A stretch of DNA of 64,000 bases from Salinirubellus litoreus (lineage in GTDB: Archaea; Halobacteriota; Halobacteria; Halobacteriales; Haloarculaceae), in the NCBI RefSeq assembly GCF_037335815.1, contig NZ_CP147841.1:3906001-3970000 (forward strand). The letters run 5' to 3'. Position numbers and translations under genes: made by a program. How positions within the stretch are numbered: the first letter of the stretch is position 1; the number at the start of each line of letters is the position of its first letter. Shown piece by piece: positions 32,550 through 40,909 of this stretch. The notes beneath the pieces are model-generated. The model was given only the letters and a program-made list of their open reading frames with translations, did not search any database and had not been told where the DNA came from.

Positions 32550-33122
32550 TCACCAGCGGCCCTGTTCCGGTCTCCGGAAGGCCCGTTCGGGTTCCGCGTC
32601 GTCGAGCCCGACGGCGCTCCCGTCGACGCGGTCGCGGAGTTCGACGATGGCACGGGTGAGCCGACGGTACTCCCGGCTGTTGGTCAGTTCCACCTCGGAC
32701 TTCCGGGTTTCGAGGATCGCCCGCTTGCTCGTCAGCGCCAGCAGTTCACGGGCCGGCCCGTCGTGGGTCGCCCGCTCGAGCAGTCGCTCGACCGTCGATT
32801 CGAGCAGCTCGCGGTGGACCGGCTTCACCAGGTAGTCGTCGAGCCCCAGTTCGACGACGTCGAAGTCGGGCTCGACGGCGGTCACCATCGCGATCCCGCC
32901 GTCCCAGCCGCGGTCCGTGAGCGCCGTGACGACCTCGTCGCCGGAGGCGTCCGGCATCAGCCGATCGACGAGTACCACGTCGACGCCGTCGTCCACGACG
33001 TCGAGTGCCTGCCTCCCGCCGTAGGCCGTCCGGATCTCGTAGGTGCCCTCGAGCCACGCGGCGAACAGGTCCGCCAGTCCTGGCTCGTCGTCGACGACGG
33101 TCACCGTCGCCCGTCCGTTCAC
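32550..33122 (-). CDS. HalX-domain response regulator
   Basis: 190 residues from GTG 33122. The receiver domain (about 6-115) has the acidic pair VVDDEPG (10-12), phospho-acceptor Asp53 in VLVDRLMP and the switch Lys in YLVKPVHR (near 103). The HalX domain (about 122-170: LTSKRAILETRKSEVELTNS and REYRRLTRAIVELRDRV) is a two-helix output typical of haloarchaea. No histidine kinase gene adjoins it; the nearest is at 40910. DNA binding is not expected: the output is probably protein-protein contact. Confidence 0.9.
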   Translation of the reverse strand: MNGRATVTVVDDEPGLADLFAAWLEGTYEIRTAYGGRQALDVVDDGVDVVLVDRLMPDASGDEVVTALTDRGWDGGIAMVTAVEPDFDVVELGLDDYLVKPVHRELLESTVERLLERATHDGPARELLALTSKRAILETRKSEVELTNSREYRRLTRAIVELRDRVDGSAVGLDDAEPERAFRRPEQGRW

Positions 33123-33200
33123 CGCCTCCCCCCCGTCCGAACGACGGTGCCCGACCGACCCCGGAGGTCCCCCATCACAGTTTCGAGGTGGTTCTTTCTG

Positions 33201-33209
33201 AATATAAAT
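33201..33209 (-). promoter_or_regulatory. TATA box region of the HalX gene
   Basis: AATATAAAT, read as ATTTATATT on the minus strand, lies about 80 bases before the GTG at 33122. If used by this gene it predicts a leader of about 50 bases, unusual here. It could also serve the divergent trkA gene at 33349. Confidence 0.4.
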
Positions 33210-33348
33210 CGTCCGGCCGTCGATCCGGTGGCCCGGTCGGTCGGTAGGTCGGTTCGTCGAAGCCACGGGCCCGTCGAAGCGGCCGACTCCTGCCGGACGA
33301 CCGCGCCGTGGGGCAACCTTCATGATGGCGTTCGCTCTACTGTGTCCC

Positions 33349-34041
33349 ATGCGATTCGTTATCGTGGGTGCAGGTCGTGTCGGGATGCGAACCGCCCGCG
33401 TACTCCGGGAGGAGGGCCACGAGGTGGCGCTCGTCGAGCCCGACGAGACGAAGGTCAAGCGGCTCCGCTCGGAGGGGTTCGAGGTCGTCCAGGGTGACGG
33501 CTCGGACGAGGACGTGCTCCTGTCGATGGACCTGGAGGGCGCGGACGGGCTCGCCGCCCTCTCCGGGGACCTGATGGTGAACGTCGTCGCCTGTATGATC
33601 GCGAAGGCCTACGGCTGCCGGACAGTCATGCGCGCCGACGGCGACTACCGCGAGTACGTCGTCCGGAAGTACTCCCAGGACGTCGACGAGGTGATCTACC
33701 CCGAGCGGCTCGGGGCCATCGTGGCCAAGAACGCCCTCCTCGGGGGGAACATCCACGCCATCGCGGACATCGCGCCGACGCTCCAGCTCGTCGAGCTCAC
33801 GGTCACCGACCACTCGCCGATGCACGGCTACACGCTGAGCGAGCTCGAACTCCCGGGGAGCGCCCGCGTCCTCGCGTTCGGGAAGGCCGACGGACGGATG
33901 GAGCTCCCCGAACCGGACCAGTCGATGGAGACCGGCGACCGGCTCATCGTCATCGCGGACTACGACGTACTCGGTGACGTCCGCGCGATCATCGTCGGCG
34001 AGGACGCGCCCGTGCCGTCGGCGGCGACCGGGGGTGCCTGA
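33349..34041 (+). CDS. trkA: TrkA-type potassium-uptake regulatory protein (TrkA-N + TrkA-C)
   Basis: 230 residues. The N-terminal Rossmann domain carries IVGAGRVGMRTA (NAD site) and GDGSDEDVLLSMDLEGAD; the TrkA-C (RCK-C) domain covers about 140-225 (LQLVELTVTDHSPMHG). Such proteins sit on the cytoplasmic face of Trk/Ktr potassium channels and respond to NAD(H) or ATP. No channel gene is nearby. The next gene starts one base after this stop, so the Lrp-type ligand-binding protein belongs to the same transcript, an arrangement typical of haloarchaea. Confidence 0.92.
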   Translation: MRFVIVGAGRVGMRTARVLREEGHEVALVEPDETKVKRLRSEGFEVVQGDGSDEDVLLSMDLEGADGLAALSGDLMVNVVACMIAKAYGCRTVMRADGDYREYVVRKYSQDVDEVIYPERLGAIVAKNALLGGNIHAIADIAPTLQLVELTVTDHSPMHGYTLSELELPGSARVLAFGKADGRMELPEPDQSMETGDRLIVIADYDVLGDVRAIIVGEDAPVPSAATGGA

Positions 34042-34042
34042 G

Positions 34043-34273
34043 ATGGTCGTCGCCTACGTCATGGTGAAGGCCTACACCGGCGAGGCCGACCGGCTGAAAC
34101 GGGAGATCGAGGACGTTCCCGGGGTCGAGTCGGCCCACATCGTCGCCGGGGACGTCGACGTCATCGCCAAAGTGGAGGTCGACTCGCCCGCCGACGTCAG
34201 GAAGGTGGCCGCCACCGAGGTCCAGAACATCGACGGCGTCGAGGGCACACAGACCTACATCGCGATGGAGTAA
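34043..34273 (+). CDS. Lrp/AsnC ligand-binding (RAM) domain protein without DNA-binding domain
   Basis: 76 residues: a free-standing RAM domain (VVAYVMVKAYTGEADRLKRE, SAHIVAGDVDVIAKVEVDS, IDGVEGTQTYIAME). The wHTH of full Lrp is absent, so it cannot bind DNA itself. It lies one base after the trkA stop, and such RAM/TrkA pairs are common in haloarchaea, where the small protein may sense an amino acid or nucleotide for the transport regulator; that role is inferred. It begins MVVAYVMV from ATG 34043. Confidence 0.9.
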   Translation: MVVAYVMVKAYTGEADRLKREIEDVPGVESAHIVAGDVDVIAKVEVDSPADVRKVAATEVQNIDGVEGTQTYIAME

Positions 34274-34309
34274 CGCAGGAGGGAAGTCGCGTCGGCTCCT
34301 GGGGTACCT

Positions 34310-34639
34310 ATGGTCACGGCCGTCGAGATCGTCGGGCTCCTCGTCATCCTCCTGGTCAACGGCGGGATCACCGCCCTGCTCACCCGGTTCTTCCGCGTCC
34401 GACTCGACACCGAGTGGGGACCGGTCGTCTACGTCGTCCTGATCGTCCCCGTAGTGCTGGTACTGTCCGTCCTCGTCCTCTCGGGGCTGCTCGGTCTCGG
34501 TCCGAACCTCGGCAGTGCGGGGCTGGTCGTCGGGCTGACGGTGGTCCTCCCGATGGCACTCGGCGTGGTGTTCGACTACTTCTGGATGCCCGCCCCCGAC
34601 GACGTCGACCTCCCGGCGGAGTACCGGACCGGCGACTGA
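34310..34639 (+). CDS. Small membrane protein (DUF7534-like)
   Basis: 109 residues with three membrane helices (about 5-26, 40-63, 70-92) and a short acidic tail ending EYRTGD. It is a haloarchaeal orphan type, DUF7534 as I recall. It follows the RAM gene by 36 bases in the same direction and may share its transcript. No motif shows a function. Confidence 0.62.
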   Translation: MVTAVEIVGLLVILLVNGGITALLTRFFRVRLDTEWGPVVYVVLIVPVVLVLSVLVLSGLLGLGPNLGSAGLVVGLTVVLPMALGVVFDYFWMPAPDDVDLPAEYRTGD

Positions 34640-34694
34640 CCGCGACGGCCCTCGCGGGCCGGGAGCGTTCGACGACGTCCGACGGCGACGGCGT

Positions 34695-34868
34695 TCAGGC
34701 CGGGTCGTCCAGTCGGTCGATCACGATCTGGGGGAGCACCACCCCGACGCCGAGCACGACCGCGATCCCGGCCCACGTCGGCAGGTCGGTGACCGCGAGG
34801 ACGCCGTAGCCGAGGACCAGCGCGGCGACACCGCACGCGACGATGACCCTGTTCTCGGTGGAGAGCAC
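34695..34868 (-). CDS. Small two-helix membrane protein (57 aa)
   Basis: 57 residues from GTG 34868. Two hydrophobic helices, VIVACGVAALVLGYGVLAV and WAGIAVVLGVGVVLPQIVI, are joined by a TDLPT loop; the end is DRLDDPA. It starts 39 bases after the tmk stop on the same strand, so it is probably the second gene of a tmk operon. Codon use is haloarchaeal (third-position G/C). No family recognised. Confidence 0.58.
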   Translation of the reverse strand: MLSTENRVIVACGVAALVLGYGVLAVTDLPTWAGIAVVLGVGVVLPQIVIDRLDDPA

Positions 34869-34907
34869 GTGCGGACGTCGGTCGGGGGGACCGTCAACGT
34901 TCAGGGT

Positions 34908-35495
34908 CTACAGCAGTCGTTCGAGCGCGCGCTCGGCGGCCTCGACGACCGCTTCCGGGGACTGGGTGGCGTCGATGCGGACGAACCGCTCGGGCTCGGC
35001 CGAGACGAGACGCTCGTAGTTCGAGCGGACCGCCGAGAGGTAGCCGGCCCGTTCGAGCTTGTTCGTCACCCCCGAGCGCTCCGCGCCGGTCCGGGGATCG
35101 ACGTCGAAGTAGAGCGTGGCGTCGGGCGGGCGGGTGAACGGCGAGTGCACCCCCTGGATGTACTCCATCGGGCGTTTGAGGACGCCGTCGAGGCTCGCCG
35201 CCTGGTAGGCGTACCGCGAGTCGGAGTAGCGATCCGAGATCACGAGCTTCCCGTCCTCGAGGGCGGGGCGTACGGTGCGGGAGAGGTGGTCGGCGTGGTC
35301 GGCGGTGAAGAGGAACAGCTCCGCGAGCGAGTCGGCGTCGTCGTCGCCGATCGAGCGGCGGACGGCGTCCCCGTACCACGATCCCGTGGGCTCACGGGTG
35401 AACACCGCCTCGTCGGGGACGACCGGGGCGTCCCGGAGGGCCTCCCAGACGGTCGTCTTCCCCGACCCGTCGATACCTTCGAGGGTGACGAGCAT
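34908..35495 (-). CDS. tmk: Thymidylate kinase
   Basis: 195 residues from ATG 35495 (MLVTLEGIDGSGKTTVWEAL), a standard length. The P-loop GIDGSGKTT (7-15), the FTREPTGSWYGDAVRR Arg loop, and SDRYSDSRYAYQAASL (the DRY/H motif) are present. It phosphorylates dTMP to dTDP for DNA synthesis. A longer in-frame reading of the same strand to 36389 only covers the antisense of the NDUFA9-like gene. A small membrane-protein gene follows downstream. Confidence 0.94.
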   Translation of the reverse strand: MLVTLEGIDGSGKTTVWEALRDAPVVPDEAVFTREPTGSWYGDAVRRSIGDDDADSLAELFLFTADHADHLSRTVRPALEDGKLVISDRYSDSRYAYQAASLDGVLKRPMEYIQGVHSPFTRPPDATLYFDVDPRTGAERSGVTNKLERAGYLSAVRSNYERLVSAEPERFVRIDATQSPEAVVEAAERALERLL

Positions 35496-35597
35496 ACGCG
35501 GAGGTGGCGACGGCCCGACTTGAAGCCGGTGTACCCGAACCGGCCAACTCGTCGCGTTTCTGGTACCTTTAGGTGCGTGCCGTCCCAACTCCGGGGT

Positions 35598-36632
35598 ATG
35601 AACGTACTCGTGGTCGGCGGGACCGGGTTCGTCGGGACGCACCTGTGCCGTGAACTCGCGGGCCGAGGGCACCAGGTGACGGCCCTCTCGCGACACCCGG
35701 ACGACGCCGACCTCCCGGCCGAGGTCGACCGCGTGGCGGGCGACTCGACCGCCTACGACTCCATCGAGGGGGCGTTCGAGGGACAGGACGCCGTGGTGTT
35801 CCTCGTCTCGCTCTCCCCGCTGTTCAAGCCGAAGGGCGGCTACGAACGGCACTTCGACGTCCACCTCGGCGGAACGGAGAACGCCGTCCGCGCCGCGAAG
35901 GAGCACGGCGTCGAGAAGTACATCCAGATGAGCGCCCTCGGTGCCGATCCGAACGCCGACACCGCCTTCATCCGGTCGAAGGGCGAGGCCGACAGGGTGG
36001 TGAAGGGGTCCGGGCTGGACTGGACGATCTTCCAGCCGTCGGTCATCTTCGGGGAGGACGACGAGTTCGTCGGGTTCACCAAGCAGGTCGCCCCGCCGTA
36101 CTTCACGCCGCTTCCGGGCGGCGGGAAGAGCAAGTTCCACCCCATCTGGATCGGCGACCTCGTGGAGATGTTCGCGATGGTGATCGAGGGGACGCTCCCC
36201 GAGGACGAAGCGAGCGAGGACGGCGAGGAGGGCGAGGCGGACGCCCCGATCCAGGCCGTCCGCCGCGTGGGAGGGGGAGAGGACGAGGAAGGCGGGGAGG
36301 ACGTGGCGGCCGACCCGCACGTGCGACAGGTCTACGAGATCGGTGGCCCGGACGTGCTGACGCTGGCGGAGGTGGCACGGCTGGCCCACGCCGCCGACGG
36401 CAGGCCGGTCAACGTCTACTCGATTCCGATGTCGCTCGCCGGTATCGGGCTGAAGGCCCTCGGTAACGTGCCGAGGTCGCCGTTCGGCGGGGACCAGTAC
36501 CGCTCGCTCCAGTTCGACAACGTCACCAACGACAACGACGTGGGGGTGTTCGGCTTCGGGGAGGAGGACCTGCGGAGCCTGGCGGACTACCTCGGCGTCG
36601 ACCCCGAGGCGGCCGAGCCCGATCGAGTCTGA
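35598..36632 (+). CDS. NAD(P)-binding protein, complex I NDUFA9-like (atypical SDR)
   Basis: 344 residues from ATG 35598. The Rossmann start MNVLVVGGTGFVGTHLC and LVSLSPLFK, then KYIQMSALGADPNADTAFIRSKGEADRVV, are typical of the atypical short-chain dehydrogenase group related to complex I subunit NDUFA9. The catalytic Tyr-x3-Lys is not obvious, so it may be a structural or chaperone protein. An unusual insertion (about 197-238, DEASEDGEEGEADAP then GGEDEEGGED) is strongly acidic. Its TGA stop at 36630-36632 donates its A to the palindromic element at 36632. Confidence 0.8.
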   Translation: MNVLVVGGTGFVGTHLCRELAGRGHQVTALSRHPDDADLPAEVDRVAGDSTAYDSIEGAFEGQDAVVFLVSLSPLFKPKGGYERHFDVHLGGTENAVRAAKEHGVEKYIQMSALGADPNADTAFIRSKGEADRVVKGSGLDWTIFQPSVIFGEDDEFVGFTKQVAPPYFTPLPGGGKSKFHPIWIGDLVEMFAMVIEGTLPEDEASEDGEEGEADAPIQAVRRVGGGEDEEGGEDVAADPHVRQVYEIGGPDVLTLAEVARLAHAADGRPVNVYSIPMSLAGIGLKALGNVPRSPFGGDQYRSLQFDNVTNDNDVGVFGFGEEDLRSLADYLGVDPEAAEPDRV

Positions 36633-36710
36633 TACGGACTGTTGTAGTCTTTTACCGGTGATCGCCGTCCCCGCAGGGGGTCACCGGTAAATCGTTACAA
36701 CAGTCCGTAT
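36632..36710. repeat. Palindromic 79-bp element, copy 2 (15-bp terminal arms)
   Basis: Outer arms: 36632-36646 (ATACGGACTGTTGTA) and its perfect reverse complement 36696-36710. A 6-base spacer, then inner arms TACCGGTGA (36653-36661) and TCACCGGTA (36681-36689), with a CCCC-GCA-GGGG tip (36669-36679), and a 6-base spacer before the right arm. It starts on the last base of the NDUFA9-like stop. It has the same ATACGG...GTA ends, spacers and TACCG as copy 1 at 3027-3107, but 5 of 6 bases in the variable arm part differ and are all compensated. Likely a structured or mobile miniature element. Confidence 0.82.
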
Positions 36711-36929
36711 GAGGCCGGAACCGGGCCGGACGGCACGCGATCCGTTCGGAACAGATCGGGGGTGTCCCGACCGCTCGCGGTCCGCGACCGGCGGCGCCGA
36801 GACGGCCTCGCCCGGCGCGAACCGTCCGACGGGCGGCTGACGGAGGTTCCACGATCCGACGGCTCAGGCGGCTACCGAGGCGAAAACTTATCAAGCGCAC
36901 GGAACAGTGTGAGATCAAGTGACTGGGTA
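36711..36929. other. Non-coding region before cetZ1
   Basis: 219 bases after the palindromic element. It is GC-rich and without a believable ORF. Its only recognisable signal is AAAACTTATC (36883-36892), an AT-rich box about 40 bases before the cetZ1 ATG at 36930 that could be the TATA region. Confidence 0.5.
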
Positions 36930-38111
36930 ATGAAACTGGCAATGATCGGCTTCGGCCAGGCCGGCGGGAAGGTACTCGACAAGTTCCTCGAGTACGACGA
37001 ACGGACCGGGAGCAACATCGTCCGGGCCGCGGTCGCGGTCAACACCGCCAAGGCCGACCTCATGGGGCTGAAGCGGGTCCCGGAGGACCAGCGGGTGCTC
37101 ATCGGCCAGGCGCGGGTGAAGGGGCACGGCGTCGGCGCGGACAACGAACTCGGCGCGGAGGTGGCCGAGGAGGACATCGACGAGATACAGGGTGCCATCG
37201 ACAACATCCCCGTCCACGAGGTCGACGCGTTCCTCATCATCGCGGGGATGGGCGGCGGGACCGGCTCGGGCGGCGCGCCCGTTCTCGCCAAGCACCTGAA
37301 GCGCATCTACACCGAACCGGTGTACGGGCTGGGGATCCTGCCCGGGAGCGACGAGGGCGGGATCTACACGCTGAACGCCGCCCGGTCGTTCCAGACGTTC
37401 GTCCGGGAGGTCGACAACCTCCTCGTGTTCGACAACGACGCCTGGCGGAAGGCGGGCGAGTCGATGGAGTCGGGCTACGGGGCGATCAACGAGGAGATCG
37501 TCCGACGCTTCGGCATCCTGTTCGGGGCGGGGGAAGTCAAACGCGGCGGCGAGGTCGCCGAGTCCGTCGTCGACTCCTCCGAGATCATCAACACGCTCGC
37601 GAGTGGTGGCATCTCGACGGTCGGGTACGCCCGCGAGGAGCTCCAGCGCGACGAGCGGAAGAAGGGGTTGCTCTCGCGGTTCACCGGCAACGGACAGGAG
37701 GAGGAGATCGACGCCGCCACCACCACCAACAGGGTCACGAGCCTCGTCCGGAAGGCGACGCTCGGCCGGCTCACCGTCCCGTGTGAGGTCGCCGGGACCG
37801 AGCGCGCGCTGCTCGTGATGTCCGGGCCGCCGAAGTACCTGAACCGGAAGGGCATCGAGCGCGGCCGCAAGTGGCTCGAGGAGCAGACCGGCTCGATGGA
37901 GGTCCGTGGCGGAGACTACCCCGTCTCGAGTTCGAACTACGTCGCGGGCGTCGTCCTCCTCTCCGGTGTGACGAACGTCCCACGGATCAAGGAGCTCCAG
38001 CAGGTGGCCATCGAGGCCCAGGAGAACATCGACGACCTCCGCGACCAAAGCGAAGCGAACTTACGGCGGTTGGTCGAAGACGACGAGGATGAACTGGAGC
38101 CGCTTTTCTAG
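36930..38111 (+). CDS. cetZ1: Tubulin-like protein CetZ1
   Basis: 393 residues, close to Haloferax CetZ1 (about 395). MKLAMIGFGQAGGKVLDKFL is the canonical start, the tubulin signature is GMGGGTGSGGAPVLAK (about 105-120) with the GTP-binding T-loops KADLMGLKRVPEDQRVLIGQ and ILPGSDEGGIYTLNAA. The C-terminal DEDELEPLF matches the end of CetZ1. The protein polymerises at the membrane and controls cell shape and motility. FtsZ is a different gene. The following gene starts within its last 23 bases. The same four-gene order with cofC and cofG is known in Haloferax. Confidence 0.95.
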   Translation: MKLAMIGFGQAGGKVLDKFLEYDERTGSNIVRAAVAVNTAKADLMGLKRVPEDQRVLIGQARVKGHGVGADNELGAEVAEEDIDEIQGAIDNIPVHEVDAFLIIAGMGGGTGSGGAPVLAKHLKRIYTEPVYGLGILPGSDEGGIYTLNAARSFQTFVREVDNLLVFDNDAWRKAGESMESGYGAINEEIVRRFGILFGAGEVKRGGEVAESVVDSSEIINTLASGGISTVGYAREELQRDERKKGLLSRFTGNGQEEEIDAATTTNRVTSLVRKATLGRLTVPCEVAGTERALLVMSGPPKYLNRKGIERGRKWLEEQTGSMEVRGGDYPVSSSNYVAGVVLLSGVTNVPRIKELQQVAIEAQENIDDLRDQSEANLRRLVEDDEDELEPLF

Positions 38112-38850
38112 GACGCTCCTCTCCCTCCTGGTACTGGTCTCGCTCGCCACCCCGGTGGCGGCTATCACCGCGGACTCCTCGGCGGTCCCCGACCAGCAGC
38201 GCGTCGGCGAGGAGGCGCAGGCCACGATCACCCTCCAGGACCTCTACGAGGACGGCACCGACGAGTGGACGCTCCGGGGGCGGACCCGGCTCACGAACGC
38301 GACGTGGACGGTCCGGATGGTGACACTGAACGGCGACACCAGCTCCCAGACGTTCACCGGGCGGACGTTCGAGACGACTGTCTCCGCCGCCGAGAACGTC
38401 GAGCGGGTCGAGGTCGTCGTCCGCGGGCGGGCTCCGGACGTCCGGGAGTTCAGCTACGATCCGCCACAGCGCTTCGAGTTCGCCCGGCTCTCGAAGATCG
38501 TCGGCGACAACGTCAACGTCGTCGACACCTGGCGGGTCCACCACTACACACAGTCGTCCCAGGAGGCCCGGCAGGCCATCGAGGAGGCCGAACCGGTCGT
38601 CTCGGGTGCCGGGAGCCAGGAAGCACGCGACCAGCTGAACCGCGCGATCCAGGCGTTCGAGAGCGGCGAGTTCGGCCTCGCGAGCGACCTCGCGAGCGAC
38701 GCCGAGAGCACCGCACGGAACGCCCAGCAGTCGAGCCGGACCCTGCGACTCGCTCTCATCGGCGTGGGCGTCGTGGTCGTCCTCGCGCTCGTCGCGGGCG
38801 GCGTGCTCTACCTCCGCTCGCAGTCGGGGCCGGGGGACCCCCTGGGCTGA
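38089..38850 (+). CDS. Secreted/membrane-anchored protein downstream of CetZ1
   Basis: 253 residues. Residues 1-25 are a signal peptide (RTLLSLLVLVSLATPVAA). A beta domain (about 30-130) has DEWTLRGRTRLTNATWTVR and VERVEVVVRGRAP; an Ala/Glu-rich helical region (about 150-215: SSQEARQAIEEAEPVV, SDLASDAESTARNAQQ) is coiled-coil-like; a C-terminal helix (about 222-243) anchors it. The ATG at 38089 overlaps cetZ1 by 23 bases, so it is coupled to CetZ1 production. This matches the gene following cetZ1 in Haloferax (HVO_2203, from memory), whose role is unknown; surface link to cell shape is an inference. Confidence 0.78.
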   Translation: MNWSRFSRTLLSLLVLVSLATPVAAITADSSAVPDQQRVGEEAQATITLQDLYEDGTDEWTLRGRTRLTNATWTVRMVTLNGDTSSQTFTGRTFETTVSAAENVERVEVVVRGRAPDVREFSYDPPQRFEFARLSKIVGDNVNVVDTWRVHHYTQSSQEARQAIEEAEPVVSGAGSQEARDQLNRAIQAFESGEFGLASDLASDAESTARNAQQSSRTLRLALIGVGVVVVLALVAGGVLYLRSQSGPGDPLG

Positions 38851-38861
38851 CCCCGTTCCGA

Positions 38862-39476
38862 ATGCGCACCATCGTCCCGTTCGACGCCACGACCCCGAAG
38901 ACGCGGCTCGACCCGCTGCTCGACGCCGAGGAGCGGGGCGCGTTCGCCCGCGCGATGCTCGAGGACGTGCTCGGGGGGCTCGCGCCGACGCCGGCCGAGC
39001 CGGTCGTGCTCGCGACAGCGCCGGTCGACTGTGGGGCACGAGTGGCGATCGACGACCGCCCGCTCACGGCCGCGGTGAACGCCAGACTCGACGACGTGCC
39101 GACGGCGGTGGTGATGGCGGACCTCGCGCTGGCGACGCCCGCGAGCCTCGAACGGCTGTTCGCCGCGGGAGGCGACGTGACGCTCGTCCCCGGTCGGGGC
39201 GGCGGCACGAACGCGCTGGTCGCCCGCGACCCCGCGTTCCGCGTCGACTACCACGGGGCGTCCTACCGGGATCACCGGCGCATCGCCGAGTCGGCCGGCG
39301 CGTCGACGGCGACGGTCGACTCCTTCCGGCTCTCGACGGACGTCGACGCGCCGGCCGACCTCGTGGAGGTGTTGCTCCACGCGCCCGACGGGGCTGCGGG
39401 CTCCTGGCTCGCCGAGCGGGGGTTCGAGGTGGCCGTCGAGGGGACCACGGAACGGGTCGTCGCGCGGCGATCCTGA
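38862..39476 (+). CDS. cofC: 2-phospho-L-lactate guanylyltransferase
   Basis: 204 residues from ATG 38862 (MRTIVPFDATTPKTRLDPLL). The nucleotidyltransferase fold shows VPFDATTPKTRL at the guanylyl-binding loop and VVMADLALATPASLERLF for the metal Asp; DVTLVPGRGGGTNALV is the conserved CofC motif. It joins GTP to 2-phospholactate (or an analogue) to make the LPPG donor for coenzyme F420. It begins 11 bases after the preceding stop and 89 bases before cofG. Confidence 0.93.
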   Translation: MRTIVPFDATTPKTRLDPLLDAEERGAFARAMLEDVLGGLAPTPAEPVVLATAPVDCGARVAIDDRPLTAAVNARLDDVPTAVVMADLALATPASLERLFAAGGDVTLVPGRGGGTNALVARDPAFRVDYHGASYRDHRRIAESAGASTATVDSFRLSTDVDAPADLVEVLLHAPDGAAGSWLAERGFEVAVEGTTERVVARRS

Positions 39477-39565
39477 CCCCACAAGGAGTCGAGCGTGGCG
39501 TCGATCGATCGACGCCCCGGCCGCCGGAGCCAACGCTTTTGTCCCCCCGTACCGGAGCCCCGTGC

Positions 39566-40660
39566 GTGATTCCGGGTGCCGAGGCGTACGGGCTGGAGAT
39601 CGACGTCCGGGAGGCCGACGTCGAGGCCGCGCTGGCGGTCGATCCCGGGGACGTCCCGGCCGCCCCCGAACTCACCTTCGCCAGGAACGTGTTCGTTCCC
39701 CTGACGACCGCCTGCCGGTACACCTGTACGTACTGCACCTACTACGACCCGCCGGGGCAGGCGTCGCTGCTCTCGCCCGAGGAGATACGGGAGATCGTCG
39801 AGCGCGGGGCCGACGCGGGCTGTACGGAGGCGCTGTTCACGTTCGGCGACGACCCCGACGACCGCTACACCGAGATCCACGACCAGCTCGACGAGTGGGG
39901 CCACGACTCGATCCACAGCTACCTGCGTGAGGCCTGTGAGATCGCGCTGGACGCGGGGCTGCTCCCCCACTCGAACCCGGGCGACCAGACCCGCGAGCAG
40001 ATGTCGATCGTCGCGGACCTGAACGCCTCGATGGGCGTGATGCTCGAGACCACCGCCGAGGTGCGGGCTCACGACGGCCCCCGCGGGAAGTCGCCGGGCC
40101 AGCGCCTCGCTACGATACGAAACGCGGGGGAACTCGGCGTTCCGTTCACTACTGGCATCCTGGTGGGGATCGGCGAGGAGCCCCGCGACCGGGCGATCTC
40201 GCTGCTCGCCCTCCGCGAACTCCACGAGCGGTACGGCCACGTCCAGGAGGTCATCGTCCAGCCGGTGTCGCCCAACGAGCGGTGGTCGGACCCGAAACCG
40301 GCGCTGGAGACGATGCGCCGGACGACCGCGATGGCGCGCGCGGTCCTCCCCGACGAGGTGTCGGTCCAGTCGCCGCCGAACCTCGCGCCCGTCCGGGAGC
40401 TGCTCGACTGCGGCGTCGACGACCTCGGCGGCGTCTCGCCGGTGACCGTCGATCACGTAAACCCGGACTACGAGTGGCCCGCGCTCCGCGAACTCGAGTC
40501 CATCGCCTCGGAGGCAGGTGTCCCCCTCCGCGAGCGGTTACCGGTGTACGAGCGATTCCTCGACGACCGGACGCGCGAGTGGGTGAGCCCCCGGATCCGG
40601 GGCGCTATCGACGCCGACGACGACGCCGGCTCCCGGTACCGGTCGGTGCTGGCGGATTAG
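39566..40660 (+). CDS. cofG: 7,8-didemethyl-8-hydroxy-5-deazariboflavin synthase, radical-SAM subunit
   Basis: 364 residues from GTG 39566 (VIPGAEAYGLEIDV); a TTG at 39539 is possible but unlikely. The radical-SAM site CRYTCTYCTY carries the CxxxCxxC cysteines for the 4Fe-4S cluster. Further motifs are LFTFGDDPDDRY and VEVIVQPVSPNERW-type sequences shared by CofG. Together with CofH (not in the window) it builds the deazaflavin Fo from a pyrimidine and tyrosine, the first part of F420. It completes a cetZ1-cofC-cofG run with short spacers. Confidence 0.94.
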   Translation: MIPGAEAYGLEIDVREADVEAALAVDPGDVPAAPELTFARNVFVPLTTACRYTCTYCTYYDPPGQASLLSPEEIREIVERGADAGCTEALFTFGDDPDDRYTEIHDQLDEWGHDSIHSYLREACEIALDAGLLPHSNPGDQTREQMSIVADLNASMGVMLETTAEVRAHDGPRGKSPGQRLATIRNAGELGVPFTTGILVGIGEEPRDRAISLLALRELHERYGHVQEVIVQPVSPNERWSDPKPALETMRRTTAMARAVLPDEVSVQSPPNLAPVRELLDCGVDDLGGVSPVTVDHVNPDYEWPALRELESIASEAGVPLRERLPVYERFLDDRTREWVSPRIRGAIDADDDAGSRYRSVLAD

Positions 40661-40909
40661 ACGGGCGGGCGATCCCGTCGCGAGCCGCGATCACGTGGTC
40701 GGTTCGACCGGCTCGCGCGACGGTCGGGCCCGCTTCTGCTCGGTTCGCGCTGCACCCTTCGGCGGGAGGCGGGACAGCCGACCTCGTCCGGCCGTCCGAC
40801 CGATGCAGGGTTACCCTCCACTCGACCCCGCCGCACGCACCGGCGAGAACGCTCCGTCGGAGGGCTCTTAGCCCCTCGTTAACAAAGTCGGTCGGCCCGT
40901 TCGGCTCTC

